DNA of 64,000 nt from Halobellus sp. Atlit-31R (GTDB lineage Archaea > Halobacteriota > Halobacteria > Halobacteriales > Haloferacaceae), in the NCBI GenBank assembly GCA_003665935.1, contig QPLR01000006.1, positions 124,001 to 188,000 on the forward strand, read 5' to 3'. A model generated the notes under the pieces. That model was not told where the DNA came from. It searched no databases and worked only from the letters and a program-made list of their open reading frames with translations. Below are positions 18,801 to 27,152 of this stretch, in pieces; the first letter of the stretch is position 1, and each line of letters starts with the position of its first letter. The position numbers were made by a program, and so were the translations under genes.

Positions 18801-21800
18801 GAAGGCCGGCTTGGGAACGTCAGTGTCGAGAACGTCGACGTGACCGGCTCCAACTACGTGGGCGGGCTCGTCGCGAGCAACAACGACGGCGGTACTGTCA
18901 GCGCGTCGTCCGTGACTGGCAACATTTTTGCTTCTGACTTCGTTGGCGGGCTTGTCGGAGAAAACGGCGGTACTGTCACCGCGTCGTCCGCGACCGGTGA
19001 TATCTCCGGCTCCAATCGCGTGGGCGGGCTCGTCGGCGAAAACAGCGGCGGTACGATCACTGCATCGTACGCGACCGGCAACGTCTCCGGATCTGACTTA
19101 CTTGGCGGGCTCGTCGGGTTCAACAGCGGTACGACCACTGAGTCGTATGCGACCGGTGCTGTCACTGGCGAGAGTGCCATCGCAGGCGGACTCGTCGGGC
19201 AGACCAGAGAGGACGGTACAATCACTGAGTCGTACGCAATTGGTTCCGTCTCTGTCTCTGGAAGCGGCAGCTACGCGGGCGGGCTCGTCGGAGATATTGA
19301 CAACGGTACGGTTTCCGATAGCTACTGGGATAGGGGAACGACTGACCAGAGCGCCGCAACCGGGAGGGGAGATGGCACGAACCTCACCGGCTTTGGTACG
19401 ATAGGTGTCGATGGACCAGCCGCCGAGATGACCGGTAGTGACGCGCTTGACTCGGGCAGTATGGACGCACTCAACCAGAGCGTCTGGGTGACTAGCGCCA
19501 ACAGCGATGACATCGCCTTTTACCCCACACTCGCTGCAAACGCACAGACGCCGCCGCCGAGTGGGCTGCTGTACGCCGGTGGAAACGGCACTGTCACAAG
19601 TCCGTACCAGATCGAGACGTGGCAGCACCTCGACGCAGTTCGGCAGAACCTCGGGGCGAATTTCACGCTCGTCGCCGACCTGAACGCGTCGACAGCGGGC
19701 TACGACACCGTGGCGAGTGCTTCTGCGAACGGCGACAGGGGCTTCGAACCGATCGGCAACCAGACCACACCCTTCACCGGCTCGTTCGACGGCAACGGTT
19801 CGACGATTTCGGACCTCTTCATCGACCGCGAGAATGCGAATTATGTTGGGCTGTTCGGACGAATTAATGATGGGCGTATTGAGAACGTCAGCGTTGAGAA
19901 CGTCACCATCGTCGGCTCTACTTTCGTGGGCGGGCTCGTCGGGCTGAACGACAACAGCGAGGTCACCGCATCGTATGCGACCGGCAACGTATCGGCCTCG
20001 AGTGCTTCCAGTATCGTCGGCGGTCTCGTCGGGCAAAATCAAAACGGTGCCACTGTCCGTGAGTCGTATGCGACCGGGGCTGTCAACGGCTCCGATCGTG
20101 TGGGCGGGCTCGTCGGGCTGAACGACAACAGCGAGGTCACCGTGTCGTATGCGACCGGCAACCTCTCCGGCTCCGAGTACGTGGGCGGACTCGTCGGAGA
20201 TAACAACGGCGGCGAGGTCACCGTGTCGTATGCGACCGGTGACGTTGACGGCTCGGAATTCGTAGGTGGACTCGTCGGGCAAAATCAAAACGGTGCCACT
20301 ATCAGTGAGTCGTATGCGGTCGGGGCTGTCAACGGCAGTACCGTCGGCGGACTCGTCGGAAGCAACGCCGCTACGGTCTCCAACAGCTACTGGAACACCA
20401 AGACGACGAACCAGGAGTCGTCGGCCGGTGGCATCCCGCTCACGACAGCACAGATGACCGGTCGTGACGCGCTCGACTCGGGCAATATGGACGGGTTCAC
20501 TGACGCTTGGAACACGAACGCTAACAGCGACGATATGGGCTTTTACCCCACGCTCGCGGCGAACGCACAGACCCCGCCACCGGGTGAGCCGCTGGTGTAC
20601 GCCGGCGGAAGCGGAACCGACACAAGCCCGTACCAGATCGGGACGTGGCAGCACCTCGATGCGGTTCGACAGAACCTCGATGCGAACTTCACGCTCGTCG
20701 CCGACCTGAACGCGTCGACGGCAGGGTACAACACCGTGGCGAGTGCCTCTGCGAACGGCGACAGGGGCTTCGAACCGATCGGCAACCAGACCACACCCTT
20801 CACCGGGTCGTTCGACGGTAACGGTTCGACGATCTCGGACCTCTCCATCGACCGCGGGGAGATGAGTGGCGTCGGGCTGTTCGGATTCGTAGAGAACGGG
20901 ACTGTCGAAGATGTGGGCATCGAGAACGTCGACGTCACCGGTGACGAAGCGGTGGGCGGTCTGGCCGCGGTCAACATCAACGGCGAGATCACCGCGTCGT
21001 ACGTGACCGGCAACGTCTTGGGTTCGGACATCGTGGGCGGGCTCGTCGGGCTGAATCAAAACGCTACGGTCTCTGAGTCGTACGCAACTAGCAACATTGA
21101 CGGCTCCAACTCGACGGGTGGGCTCGTCGGAATCAACAACGGCATTATCACGGTATCGAACGCGACCGGCGCTGTCGATGGCTCCAACTACGTGGGTGGC
21201 CTCGCCGGGAAGAACACCGGTGGTGAGATCACTGAGTCGTACGCGGCCGGCAACGTCAACGCCACAGACTTCGTCGGCGGGCTCGTCGGTCAAAACACCA
21301 ATGCCATAGTCAGTGCGTCGCACGCAGCCGGCACTGTCGACGGCTCCAGTACCGTTGGCGGGCTCGTCGGGGAGTATACAAACGGCGGCACTGTGACCGG
21401 GTCGTATGCGACTGGCGAGGTCGTCGGCGCTTCCAATTACGTGGGCGGTCTCATCGGGCAGGCCGACGGCGGCACGGTCAGCGCCTCGAACGCGACCGGC
21501 AACGTTTCGGGCGCTTCCAATTACGTGGGCGGTCTCATCGGGCAGGCCGACAGCGTCACCATCAGCGCCTCGAGCGCGACCGGTACCGTCTCAGGCGATT
21601 CCGATTACGTGGGTGGACTCATCGGAGCAAACGCCAACGGCGATGTCAGCAGATCATATGCAACCGGTGATACCGACGGCTCCCGTTATGCGGGCGGGCT
21701 CGTCGGACAAAACGACAATGTCACCGTCAGTGCGTCGAACGCAACCGGCGCTGTCACCGGCTCCGAACGAGTGGGTGGACTCGTCGGCGAACATCGCGAA

Positions 21801-24800
21801 GGCAACATCACTGAGTCCTACGCGACCGGGAATCTCTCCGGCTCCGAGTACGTGGGTGGACTCGTCGGGGCAAACACCGGCACCACCATCTCCGAGGCGT
21901 ATGCGACCGGTGATATCACTGGCGAGAACGCCGACACAGGCGGACTCGTCGGGTGGAACGACGGCGGTACTGTCACCGCGTCGAACGCGACTGGCAGCGT
22001 CAGCGGCTCCGAACGTGTGGGCGGACTCGTCGGGAATAGTAGTGGAACTGTCAGCGAATCGTATGCGACCGGCAACGTCTCGGGCACCTCCCAGTACGTG
22101 GGCGGGCTCATCGGGAAGACCGACGGCGGCACGGTCAAAAAATCATATGCGACTGGCAACGTTTCAGGCGATCGCAACTACGTTGGCGGGCTCGTTGGTC
22201 AGAACAGAGACGCGACACTCACCGAATCGTATGCGACCGGCAACGCTTCAGGCGATTCGGACTACGTAGGCGGGCTCGTGGGAGCTAACGTCGAGGGCGG
22301 GGTCAAGATGTCGTATGCGACCGGCAACGTCACTGGCTCCAATGAGGTTGGCGGGCTCGTCGGGTTCAACACATTCTCCGGAGCGTCGGTAACTAAATCG
22401 TACGCGATCGGTAGCGTCACCGGAGTCGAAAACGTCGGCGGTTTGGTCGGTGATAATGGACAAACAGTCTCCGACAGCTACTGGGATAAGGGAACGACGA
22501 ACCAGAACGAAGCAATTGGTTCCGGAAGTGGCACGAACCTCACCGGCTTCGGTTCGGTGGGTGTCGATGGGCCAGCCGCCAAGATGACTGGTAGTGACGC
22601 GTTGGCCGACGGCAATATGGACGCCCTCAACGACAGTATGTGGCAGACGCATACCGACACCGCCGTCGAAAACGAGACGCGGACCAAGCGGGTCTACCCG
22701 ACACTGGTTTCGAACCCACAGACACCACCGCCGAGTGGCCTTACCGCGAACGCACAAACGCCGCCACCGAGTGAGACACCGGGAGAAGGCCCCACTACGG
22801 TCAACGAGACGTACACCGTGACCGTCGAGGCTGGGGTCTTCGTCGTTGATGGTGCCTCCCAAGCGAACCTGACGCTTGAGCGCGAGTCGACATACCGTTT
22901 CGTCGTCGACGCGAGCGGCCACCCGTTCCACATTTCGACGGCTTCGGGCGGTGGGAACTTCATCAACATCTACACAAATGGCGTTACCGTCACGAATCCC
23001 TCGAACTCGAATGCGAATGCTGTCGAGAAGGGGAATCTCACGTTCAGTGTCCCAAGCGACGCACCAGATGTGCTCTATTACGTGTGTGGCATCCACAGTG
23101 GAATGGGTGGGCGCATCGATATCGTCGATGCAGACACTACTCGAGAGGACAGCAACACTAGCACGCCGGGTGAGCCGCTGTACGCTGGTGGAAGCGGCAC
23201 TGCCACAAGCCCGTACCAGATCAACAACTGGACGCAGCTCGACGCAGTTCGAGAAAATCTCGACGCGAACTTCACGCTCGTCGCCGACCTGAACGCGTCG
23301 ACGGCAGGGTACAACACCGTGGCGAGTGCCTCTGCAAACGGCGACAAGGGCTTCGAGCCGATCGGCAACCAGACCACACCCTTCACCGGGTCGTTCGACG
23401 GCAACGGTTCGACGATCTCGGACCTCTCCATCGACCGCGAGAGCACGAACTACGTCGGGGTATTCGGTGCTTCGACGGGCCGACTGGAGAACGTCAGCGT
23501 TGAGAACGTCACCATCGTCGGCTCTACTTTCGTGGGCGGGCTCGTCGGAGAAAACACCGGAACTGTCAGCGAATCGTATACGACCGGCACTGTCTCTGGC
23601 TCTGCAGACGGAGTTAATGGCACTGCCTACTACGTAGGCGGACTCGTGGGAGCTAACGGGGGCGAGGTCAAGACGTCGTATGCGACTGGTAGCGTTTCAG
23701 GCGATCACTATACTTCCGTGGGCGGGCTCGTGGGAGCTAACATCAACGGCGAGGTCAAGATGTCGTATGCGACCGGCAACGTCACTGGCTCTGAGGATGT
23801 GGGCGGCCTCGTCGGGACCATTGAAACTGTAACCTCCGTAGCGTCGGTAACTAATTCTTACGCGACCGGTAGCGTCACCGGAGTCCAAAACGTCGGCGGC
23901 TTCGTTGGAAATAACCGAAAAGGCACAGTCTCCGACAGCTACTGGGACAAGGGAACGACCGGAGAGAACCAGACGGCTGGGGGTTCAACGAACGTCACTG
24001 GCTTCGGTGTGGTCGGCGTTGCTGAGCCAGCCGCCAATATGACTGGTAGTGACGCGCTCGCCGACGGCAATATGGACGCGCTCAACGAAAGCGTGTGGCA
24101 GACGACTGCTGACGCTACCATTGAAAACGAGACGCGCACCAAACGCTTCTATCCGACGCTTGTGGCGAACCCACAGACGCCGCCGCCGAGTGGGCTCGCC
24201 GCGAACGCACAAACGCCGCCGCCGCGTGAGTCACCGGGAGAAGACCCCACTACGGTCAACGAGACGTACACCGTGACCGTTGAGAACGGGGTCTTCGTCG
24301 TTGATGGTGACTCCCAAGCGAACCTGACACTCGAGCGCGGGTCGACGTACCGCTTCGATGTCGATGCGAATAATCACCCATTCCACATCGCGACGAGTCC
24401 CGGTGGCGGGAATTTCGACGCCATTTACACCGACGGCGTCACCGTCACGAATCCCTCGGCAGAAAATGTAAGCGCTGTCGAGGTGGGGAACCTCACGTTC
24501 ACTGTTCCGTCTGATGCGCCAGACACGCTCTATTACGTGTGTGGTATCCACGCTGGGATGGGTGCGCGTATCGATATCGTCGACCGGAACACGACTGGTG
24601 GAGATGACGATGGTGGAGATCAAGCTCAAGGAGGCTCTTCGGGAGGAGATGACGACAACGAAGGAGGTGTCGACACAGGTACTGCTCCGGCGGTCAAACT
24701 GACCACGAGCGATCTTGATTCCAGCACGTTGTCGGCGCTCGATGTGACGTACAACGCGACGGGAGAAGTCAGCTCGGCTGAGGACCTTGCGATCTATCTG

Positions 24801-27152
24801 TATAACGACACCGACTCGGCGACGACTCCCATCGCCACTCGCTTAGAGCTCGGAAGTCTCGACGGACGCACGATACTCACTGTTCCATCGTCGGCAATTG
24901 GCGGCGGGACGTTCACCGCGCGCGTTACGCTCGTAAATGCAAGCGCCGGCGACGCAGAACTTGCGAATATGAGCAAACAAATTGTCGCGTACAACAATGT
25001 CCGAACCAGCGTCACGGACGGCTCACTCGGTGGCGAGGCTGATGGGGCGATCACAGTTGCGTACAACCTCGGAAACCTCAATCCGGCGAACGCGACGATC
25101 CGAGTCTCGCCGATAACGTTCGGCCAGTTCAGCATACAGACAGCGAGCCCGACGAAAAATCAGGGGACGGTAACCGTTCCTGTGGACAAGAGCATCAACA
25201 GTCAATTCAACGTCCAAACAGAGATTGTAGACACGTCGAGAGATCGACAAATACAGTCCTCACTGGGGTACGGCTGTGTTGGCTCACAGAACGACCCATG
25301 TCCAAGCGTCAACGAGACTGCCACGACCGTCGTCGACGCAACGACCGGTCAACCGGTCGATGTTGAGGTGAACACCACGCTGGATCACAATAACGGTGGG
25401 GTGGACTGGTATCTTCACCCGGCCGGCTCCCCAGGAGAAAAAGACATCAGTACCGTCGCTGGCGTCAACACCTCAACACCACTCCGTGTGATGCTGACCG
25501 TCGACGACTTCGACCCGGTGATCATCGTTGGAACCGGTGATGCCGACGGCTGGGAGAAGACAACTGTTGACGGAGATACGAAGCGTATCTCCATCAACGT
25601 GACTCCGGCCGAGGCCCACTGGGAGCCGGACATCCAGAACCCCGACCCAAGAGAGTGGCCGCTGAACAACCACACAGCTTCCGCACAGTACGGGGCGGTG
25701 GTCGATATGATGGCCGTCTCGATGGAGGGACAAGTGAATGCCGGCTACCGGAATCGGCTTGATGGGACGTTCATCGGGACTGACGCGCAGGCGTTCAGTG
25801 TGCCGTCGTACGATGAGGCGGGTAACGGCTCGCTGGAAATCACTGTTGCGTCGCCACACTACGAGGTCGACGGGGGCACGGTAAACGACGGGTTCTACAG
25901 AGCCGTTATTCCAAAGCGAGTCCTCACTGCGTGGGGCGTCACACCGGAGCAGCTCACCGCGACGTACAAGGGTAAACCGGTCGCAGGTTCATCGCTGACC
26001 GTTGAAAACCGTGGAAACTCGGTGTACGTTTCGATGCCGGTCACGTACTCATCCGGTGTCGTGAGGCTTTCTGGTAGCGGAAGCGAAGCCAGCGAGTCGG
26101 GAGATGACGACGCGACAGGTGACTCTCCCGGTGATGACACAGGCAGTAGTGGCTCCAGCAGTGGTGGCTCTAGCAATGGCGGCTCTAGCAGTGGTGGCTC
26201 CAGCAGTGGTGGCTCCAGCAGTGGTGGCTCCAGCAGTGGTGGCCTCGATGTCACCTCTGATGTAGATCCCACTTCGTCGCTTCAACTAGAGGCGGCAAAC
26301 ATTGAGTCGATCACACCGGAACTTGATGTCGGGTCGAACCAGCAAGTTGCAACCACCGAGTTGGTTGAGGGCGTCAAATTGGTCGCCTTCCACACGCCTG
26401 ATCGCATTGAGGAGATCACGGTCACTGACGTTGATCCGACGACGGCTCAAGTCAATCCGCCCGGTGATACTGCAACGGTTCAAGAGATATCCGTCCCCGA
26501 AAATGTCACCAACCAGTCGGCGACGCTAGTGTTCACTGTACCGAGCCAACGTGTCAAGACGCTCGGTGGATCTGTTGATAGGCTATCTGTGGTTCGACTG
26601 ACTGATGACGGCTGGCAGTTGCTCGACACTACGGTCGTTGAACAGACCGATACAGCGGTTACACTTGAGGCAGAGACGCCGGGATTCTCGGTGTTTGCGG
26701 TGACTGCGGTCGGAGAGCCAGAGGCGACAGCGACAGTTAACACGGAGGTCGCTACTGTTGGTGAACCCGTCACACTCGATGGTACTAGCTCAAGTGTCAC
26801 GCACGGCGAGATTGTCTCGCATACGTGGATGGTAGCTGGCCGGTCGCTATCAGGTGAGACGCAAACAGTGACGTTTGAGGAGAGTGGTGACTACACGGTC
26901 GAGCTAACGGTAATGACTGACGCTGGTGAGACAGATTCGACGACTGTTTCCGTCAGTGCTAAGCAGTCGATCCTGGAATCACAGGATCACCAATCCACAG
27001 AAGCGAGCGAGTCTGTGACGAATGCGACCGATAGTTCGGCAGCGATGGAGACAACTAGCGAGTCGGCGCCTGGATTCGGGCTGCTGGTTGCGGTCATTGC
27101 ACTCCTCGTACTCGCGTTCGCTATGTCCAGACGCGGCCGGAGCCGCCCGTGA
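12840..27152 (+). CDS. Giant secreted GLUG-repeat surface protein with two cupredoxin-like domains
   Basis: About 4770 residues. The GTG at 12840 is chosen because it starts the signal peptide (VSRTVLRGTALVGLLLVALS, AAA cleavage near 29) shared with its neighbours. An N-terminal module (TCSNISYSTNSSGW...LQC) is followed by nine composite modules joined by QTPPPS-type linkers (starting near 14.0, 14.96, 16.2, 17.46, 18.47, 19.54, 20.57 and 23.17 kb); I count about 70 VGGLVG-type GLUG motifs. Cupredoxin-like domains lie at about 3314-3433 (H3364, C3416, H3419, M3422) and 3797-3918 (H3849, C3901, H3904, M3907). Then come a Ser/Gly linker, a PGF-pre-PGF-like segment (TPGFSVFAV), a PKD-like domain (about 4627-4708) and a PGF-CTERM-like tail (APGFGLLVAVIALLVL, then RR). 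It should be exported and anchored, with many N-glycosylation sequons. Adhesin or matrix function is inferred from GLUG architecture. Confidence 0.93.
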   Translation: MSRTVLRGTALVGLLLVALSAGLVGTAAATDTAPTCSNISYSTNSSGWYEVTNVSQLQCIESNGLDKNYVLTSDENPPDFLPQINASGTSKWNDDGSGAKGFDPIGDGGTPFTGSFDGRGHTISDLYINRAGTSSVGLFAYVDGGYIKNISVENADITGSNEVGGLVGKNTGGTVAESYAAGTVSGSNKVGGLAGQNNNKAAITTSHAAGTVSGSDRVGGLVGFNAFNRASVTKSYATSDVTGSTHVGGLVGDTQLSSSTKITASYATGNVSGDTDVGGLVGTVGDPTVDTSYATGDVSGTTNVGGLIGNSEGGVSDSYWDKGTTNQSDAIGSGSGTNLTGFGSTNDTSLAPEITGLNATVRMTNFDFDSTWRPGDGDDRSPDLAWDSSFVDTAEALDSLVAGDGAGTPYEITTVYELQSMRYNLSANYKLLTDVDASITANWYNASGDPKGFEPVGTDTAEFRGSFEGGGHAISDLYIDRESTKYVGLFGVVRGGTVENVGVENVDVTGNFSVAGLVGKSANGAISGSYVTGNLTGFDDVLGGLVGRNLGSATVIQSYATADINGSDSSVAVGGLVGDNRAEVTSSYATGEVSGSSIVGGLVGWNYEGSVSESYAIGVVNGYTSANIGGLVGDNVSVTDPATVSSSYWNTETTTQSSSDGGDPLTTGQMTGIDALDSGNMDGFTDSDWDVHSARDYPTLAANAQTPPPTAPLYAGGDGTATSPYQIGTWAHLDAVRQNPNANFTLVADLNASAVGYDTVASASANGDKGFEPIGNQTAPFTGSFDGNGSTISDLYIDRENANYVGLFGRINDGRIENVSVENVTIVGSTFVGGLVGQNGGTVTASTATGNVSGSTNVGGLVGSSTITVSASSATGTVSGSTNVGGLVGKSDGTVSASNATGTVSGSTNVGGLVGSNTGPVSHSNATSNVSSTSQYVGGLVGSNTGPVSASSATGNVSSTSNYVGGLVGANFGTTVSESYATGAVDGSNFVGGLVGNSITIASEASVTKSYATGTVNGSDSVGGLVGANQNGATISESYAVGAVNGSIVGGLVGSNAATVSNSYWNTETTNRESSAGGTPLTTAEMTGSDALDSGNMDAFTDAWNTNANSDDTLFYPTLTANAQTPPPSESLYAGGSGTDTSPYQIETWEQLDAVRENLGANFTLVADLSASTAGYDTVVNNRNNGFMPIGDENTHFTGSFDGNGLTISDLSIDRESRDNVGLFGVSEGRLEAVSVENVDVTGGSNVGGLVGQNDGGTVTASSATGTVSGVSEVGGLVGWARGGGTVTTSDATSNVSGSTIVGGLVGLNNLGSKITDSNAAGSISGSTSVGGLVGLNTGSVDQSSAASEVNGSKTHTGGLVGQHDAGNLAIIKASHATGNVSGSTNVGGLVGSSNDTVRTSYATGNVSGSTNVGGLLGRNFDANITTSYATGDVDGSEFVGGLVGHNQNDATVNESYAVGAVNGSIVGGLVGQNNATVSNSYWNTETTNRESSAGGTPLTTAEMTGSDALDSSNMNAFTTAWSTTANSDDTLFYPTLAVNAQTPPPSTPMYAGGDGTATSPYQIETWQQLDAVRENLGANFTLVADLNASTAGYNTVANASANGDKGFEPIGDIPFEPFTGSFDGNGSTIADLTISRESTNNVGLFAGSEGQLENVSLENVDVTGSNYVGGLVARNSDGGTVSASSVTGNVSGSDVLGGLVGENRGTVTASYATANVSGSDVLGGLVGENRGTTTESYATGAVTGENPIAGGLIGKNDRGTITDSYAIGTVSDSGSGFLGGLVGQADGGTVSDSYWDKGTTNQNEAIGVGSETSLTGFGTVGVAEPAAEMTGADALGDGNMDALNESVWNTTTDTLIENETLVERVYPTLVSNPQTPPPGGIAQPAGSLYAGGSGTATSPYQINNWTQFDAVRENLEANFTLVADLNASTAGYNTVANASANGDKGFEPIGNQAEPFTGSFDGNGSTIADLTISRESTDYVGLFGVSEGRLGNVSVENVDVTGSNYVGGLVASNNDGGTVSASSVTGNIFASDFVGGLVGENGGTVTASSATGDISGSNRVGGLVGENSGGTITASYATGNVSGSDLLGGLVGFNSGTTTESYATGAVTGESAIAGGLVGQTREDGTITESYAIGSVSVSGSGSYAGGLVGDIDNGTVSDSYWDRGTTDQSAATGRGDGTNLTGFGTIGVDGPAAEMTGSDALDSGSMDALNQSVWVTSANSDDIAFYPTLAANAQTPPPSGLLYAGGNGTVTSPYQIETWQHLDAVRQNLGANFTLVADLNASTAGYDTVASASANGDRGFEPIGNQTTPFTGSFDGNGSTISDLFIDRENANYVGLFGRINDGRIENVSVENVTIVGSTFVGGLVGLNDNSEVTASYATGNVSASSASSIVGGLVGQNQNGATVRESYATGAVNGSDRVGGLVGLNDNSEVTVSYATGNLSGSEYVGGLVGDNNGGEVTVSYATGDVDGSEFVGGLVGQNQNGATISESYAVGAVNGSTVGGLVGSNAATVSNSYWNTKTTNQESSAGGIPLTTAQMTGRDALDSGNMDGFTDAWNTNANSDDMGFYPTLAANAQTPPPGEPLVYAGGSGTDTSPYQIGTWQHLDAVRQNLDANFTLVADLNASTAGYNTVASASANGDRGFEPIGNQTTPFTGSFDGNGSTISDLSIDRGEMSGVGLFGFVENGTVEDVGIENVDVTGDEAVGGLAAVNINGEITASYVTGNVLGSDIVGGLVGLNQNATVSESYATSNIDGSNSTGGLVGINNGIITVSNATGAVDGSNYVGGLAGKNTGGEITESYAAGNVNATDFVGGLVGQNTNAIVSASHAAGTVDGSSTVGGLVGEYTNGGTVTGSYATGEVVGASNYVGGLIGQADGGTVSASNATGNVSGASNYVGGLIGQADSVTISASSATGTVSGDSDYVGGLIGANANGDVSRSYATGDTDGSRYAGGLVGQNDNVTVSASNATGAVTGSERVGGLVGEHREGNITESYATGNLSGSEYVGGLVGANTGTTISEAYATGDITGENADTGGLVGWNDGGTVTASNATGSVSGSERVGGLVGNSSGTVSESYATGNVSGTSQYVGGLIGKTDGGTVKKSYATGNVSGDRNYVGGLVGQNRDATLTESYATGNASGDSDYVGGLVGANVEGGVKMSYATGNVTGSNEVGGLVGFNTFSGASVTKSYAIGSVTGVENVGGLVGDNGQTVSDSYWDKGTTNQNEAIGSGSGTNLTGFGSVGVDGPAAKMTGSDALADGNMDALNDSMWQTHTDTAVENETRTKRVYPTLVSNPQTPPPSGLTANAQTPPPSETPGEGPTTVNETYTVTVEAGVFVVDGASQANLTLERESTYRFVVDASGHPFHISTASGGGNFINIYTNGVTVTNPSNSNANAVEKGNLTFSVPSDAPDVLYYVCGIHSGMGGRIDIVDADTTREDSNTSTPGEPLYAGGSGTATSPYQINNWTQLDAVRENLDANFTLVADLNASTAGYNTVASASANGDKGFEPIGNQTTPFTGSFDGNGSTISDLSIDRESTNYVGVFGASTGRLENVSVENVTIVGSTFVGGLVGENTGTVSESYTTGTVSGSADGVNGTAYYVGGLVGANGGEVKTSYATGSVSGDHYTSVGGLVGANINGEVKMSYATGNVTGSEDVGGLVGTIETVTSVASVTNSYATGSVTGVQNVGGFVGNNRKGTVSDSYWDKGTTGENQTAGGSTNVTGFGVVGVAEPAANMTGSDALADGNMDALNESVWQTTADATIENETRTKRFYPTLVANPQTPPPSGLAANAQTPPPRESPGEDPTTVNETYTVTVENGVFVVDGDSQANLTLERGSTYRFDVDANNHPFHIATSPGGGNFDAIYTDGVTVTNPSAENVSAVEVGNLTFTVPSDAPDTLYYVCGIHAGMGARIDIVDRNTTGGDDDGGDQAQGGSSGGDDDNEGGVDTGTAPAVKLTTSDLDSSTLSALDVTYNATGEVSSAEDLAIYLYNDTDSATTPIATRLELGSLDGRTILTVPSSAIGGGTFTARVTLVNASAGDAELANMSKQIVAYNNVRTSVTDGSLGGEADGAITVAYNLGNLNPANATIRVSPITFGQFSIQTASPTKNQGTVTVPVDKSINSQFNVQTEIVDTSRDRQIQSSLGYGCVGSQNDPCPSVNETATTVVDATTGQPVDVEVNTTLDHNNGGVDWYLHPAGSPGEKDISTVAGVNTSTPLRVMLTVDDFDPVIIVGTGDADGWEKTTVDGDTKRISINVTPAEAHWEPDIQNPDPREWPLNNHTASAQYGAVVDMMAVSMEGQVNAGYRNRLDGTFIGTDAQAFSVPSYDEAGNGSLEITVASPHYEVDGGTVNDGFYRAVIPKRVLTAWGVTPEQLTATYKGKPVAGSSLTVENRGNSVYVSMPVTYSSGVVRLSGSGSEASESGDDDATGDSPGDDTGSSGSSSGGSSNGGSSSGGSSSGGSSSGGSSSGGLDVTSDVDPTSSLQLEAANIESITPELDVGSNQQVATTELVEGVKLVAFHTPDRIEEITVTDVDPTTAQVNPPGDTATVQEISVPENVTNQSATLVFTVPSQRVKTLGGSVDRLSVVRLTDDGWQLLDTTVVEQTDTAVTLEAETPGFSVFAVTAVGEPEATATVNTEVATVGEPVTLDGTSSSVTHGEIVSHTWMVAGRSLSGETQTVTFEESGDYTVELTVMTDAGETDSTTVSVSAKQSILESQDHQSTEASESVTNATDSSAAMETTSESAPGFGLLVAVIALLVLAFAMSRRGRSRP
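19426..19615 (+). repeat. 190-bp block identical to 32562-32751 (copy in GLUG gene 1)
   Basis: Compared base by base, these 190 bp show no mismatch with the block in GLUG gene 2. It covers the end of one module, the PPPSG linker and the start of the next module. The similarity continues beyond it with scattered differences. Confidence 0.85.
22788..23137 (+). other. Cupredoxin-like domain 1 within GLUG protein 1
   Basis: This segment encodes a beta-rich domain with HPFHIS and CGIHSGM, spaced as in small blue copper proteins: one upstream His, then Cys-x2-His-x2-Met. It is inserted between modules 8 and 9, after two QTPPPS linkers. Copper binding is inferred from the ligand set. Confidence 0.7.
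24231..24592 (+). other. Cupredoxin-like domain 2 within GLUG protein 1
   Basis: A close duplicate of domain 1, with HPFHIA and CGIHAGM, placed after module 9. All four presumed copper ligands are kept. The pair frames a single GLUG module. Confidence 0.7.
26151..26240 (+). repeat. Six tandem 15-bp units encoding GSSSG linker
   Basis: Consensus GGCTCCAGCAGTGGT repeated six times with few mismatches (the last three perfect). It encodes a Gly/Ser-rich flexible linker before the C-terminal domains. The unit length keeps the frame when copy number changes. Confidence 0.85.

Noticed and set aside
14814-21323. Long minus-strand open frames (537 and 741 codons) inside GLUG gene 1
   Set aside because: GC-rich repeated codons keep the opposite strand open. 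The translations repeat the same R/G/D pattern as the GLUG unit and have no start region or domain of their own.
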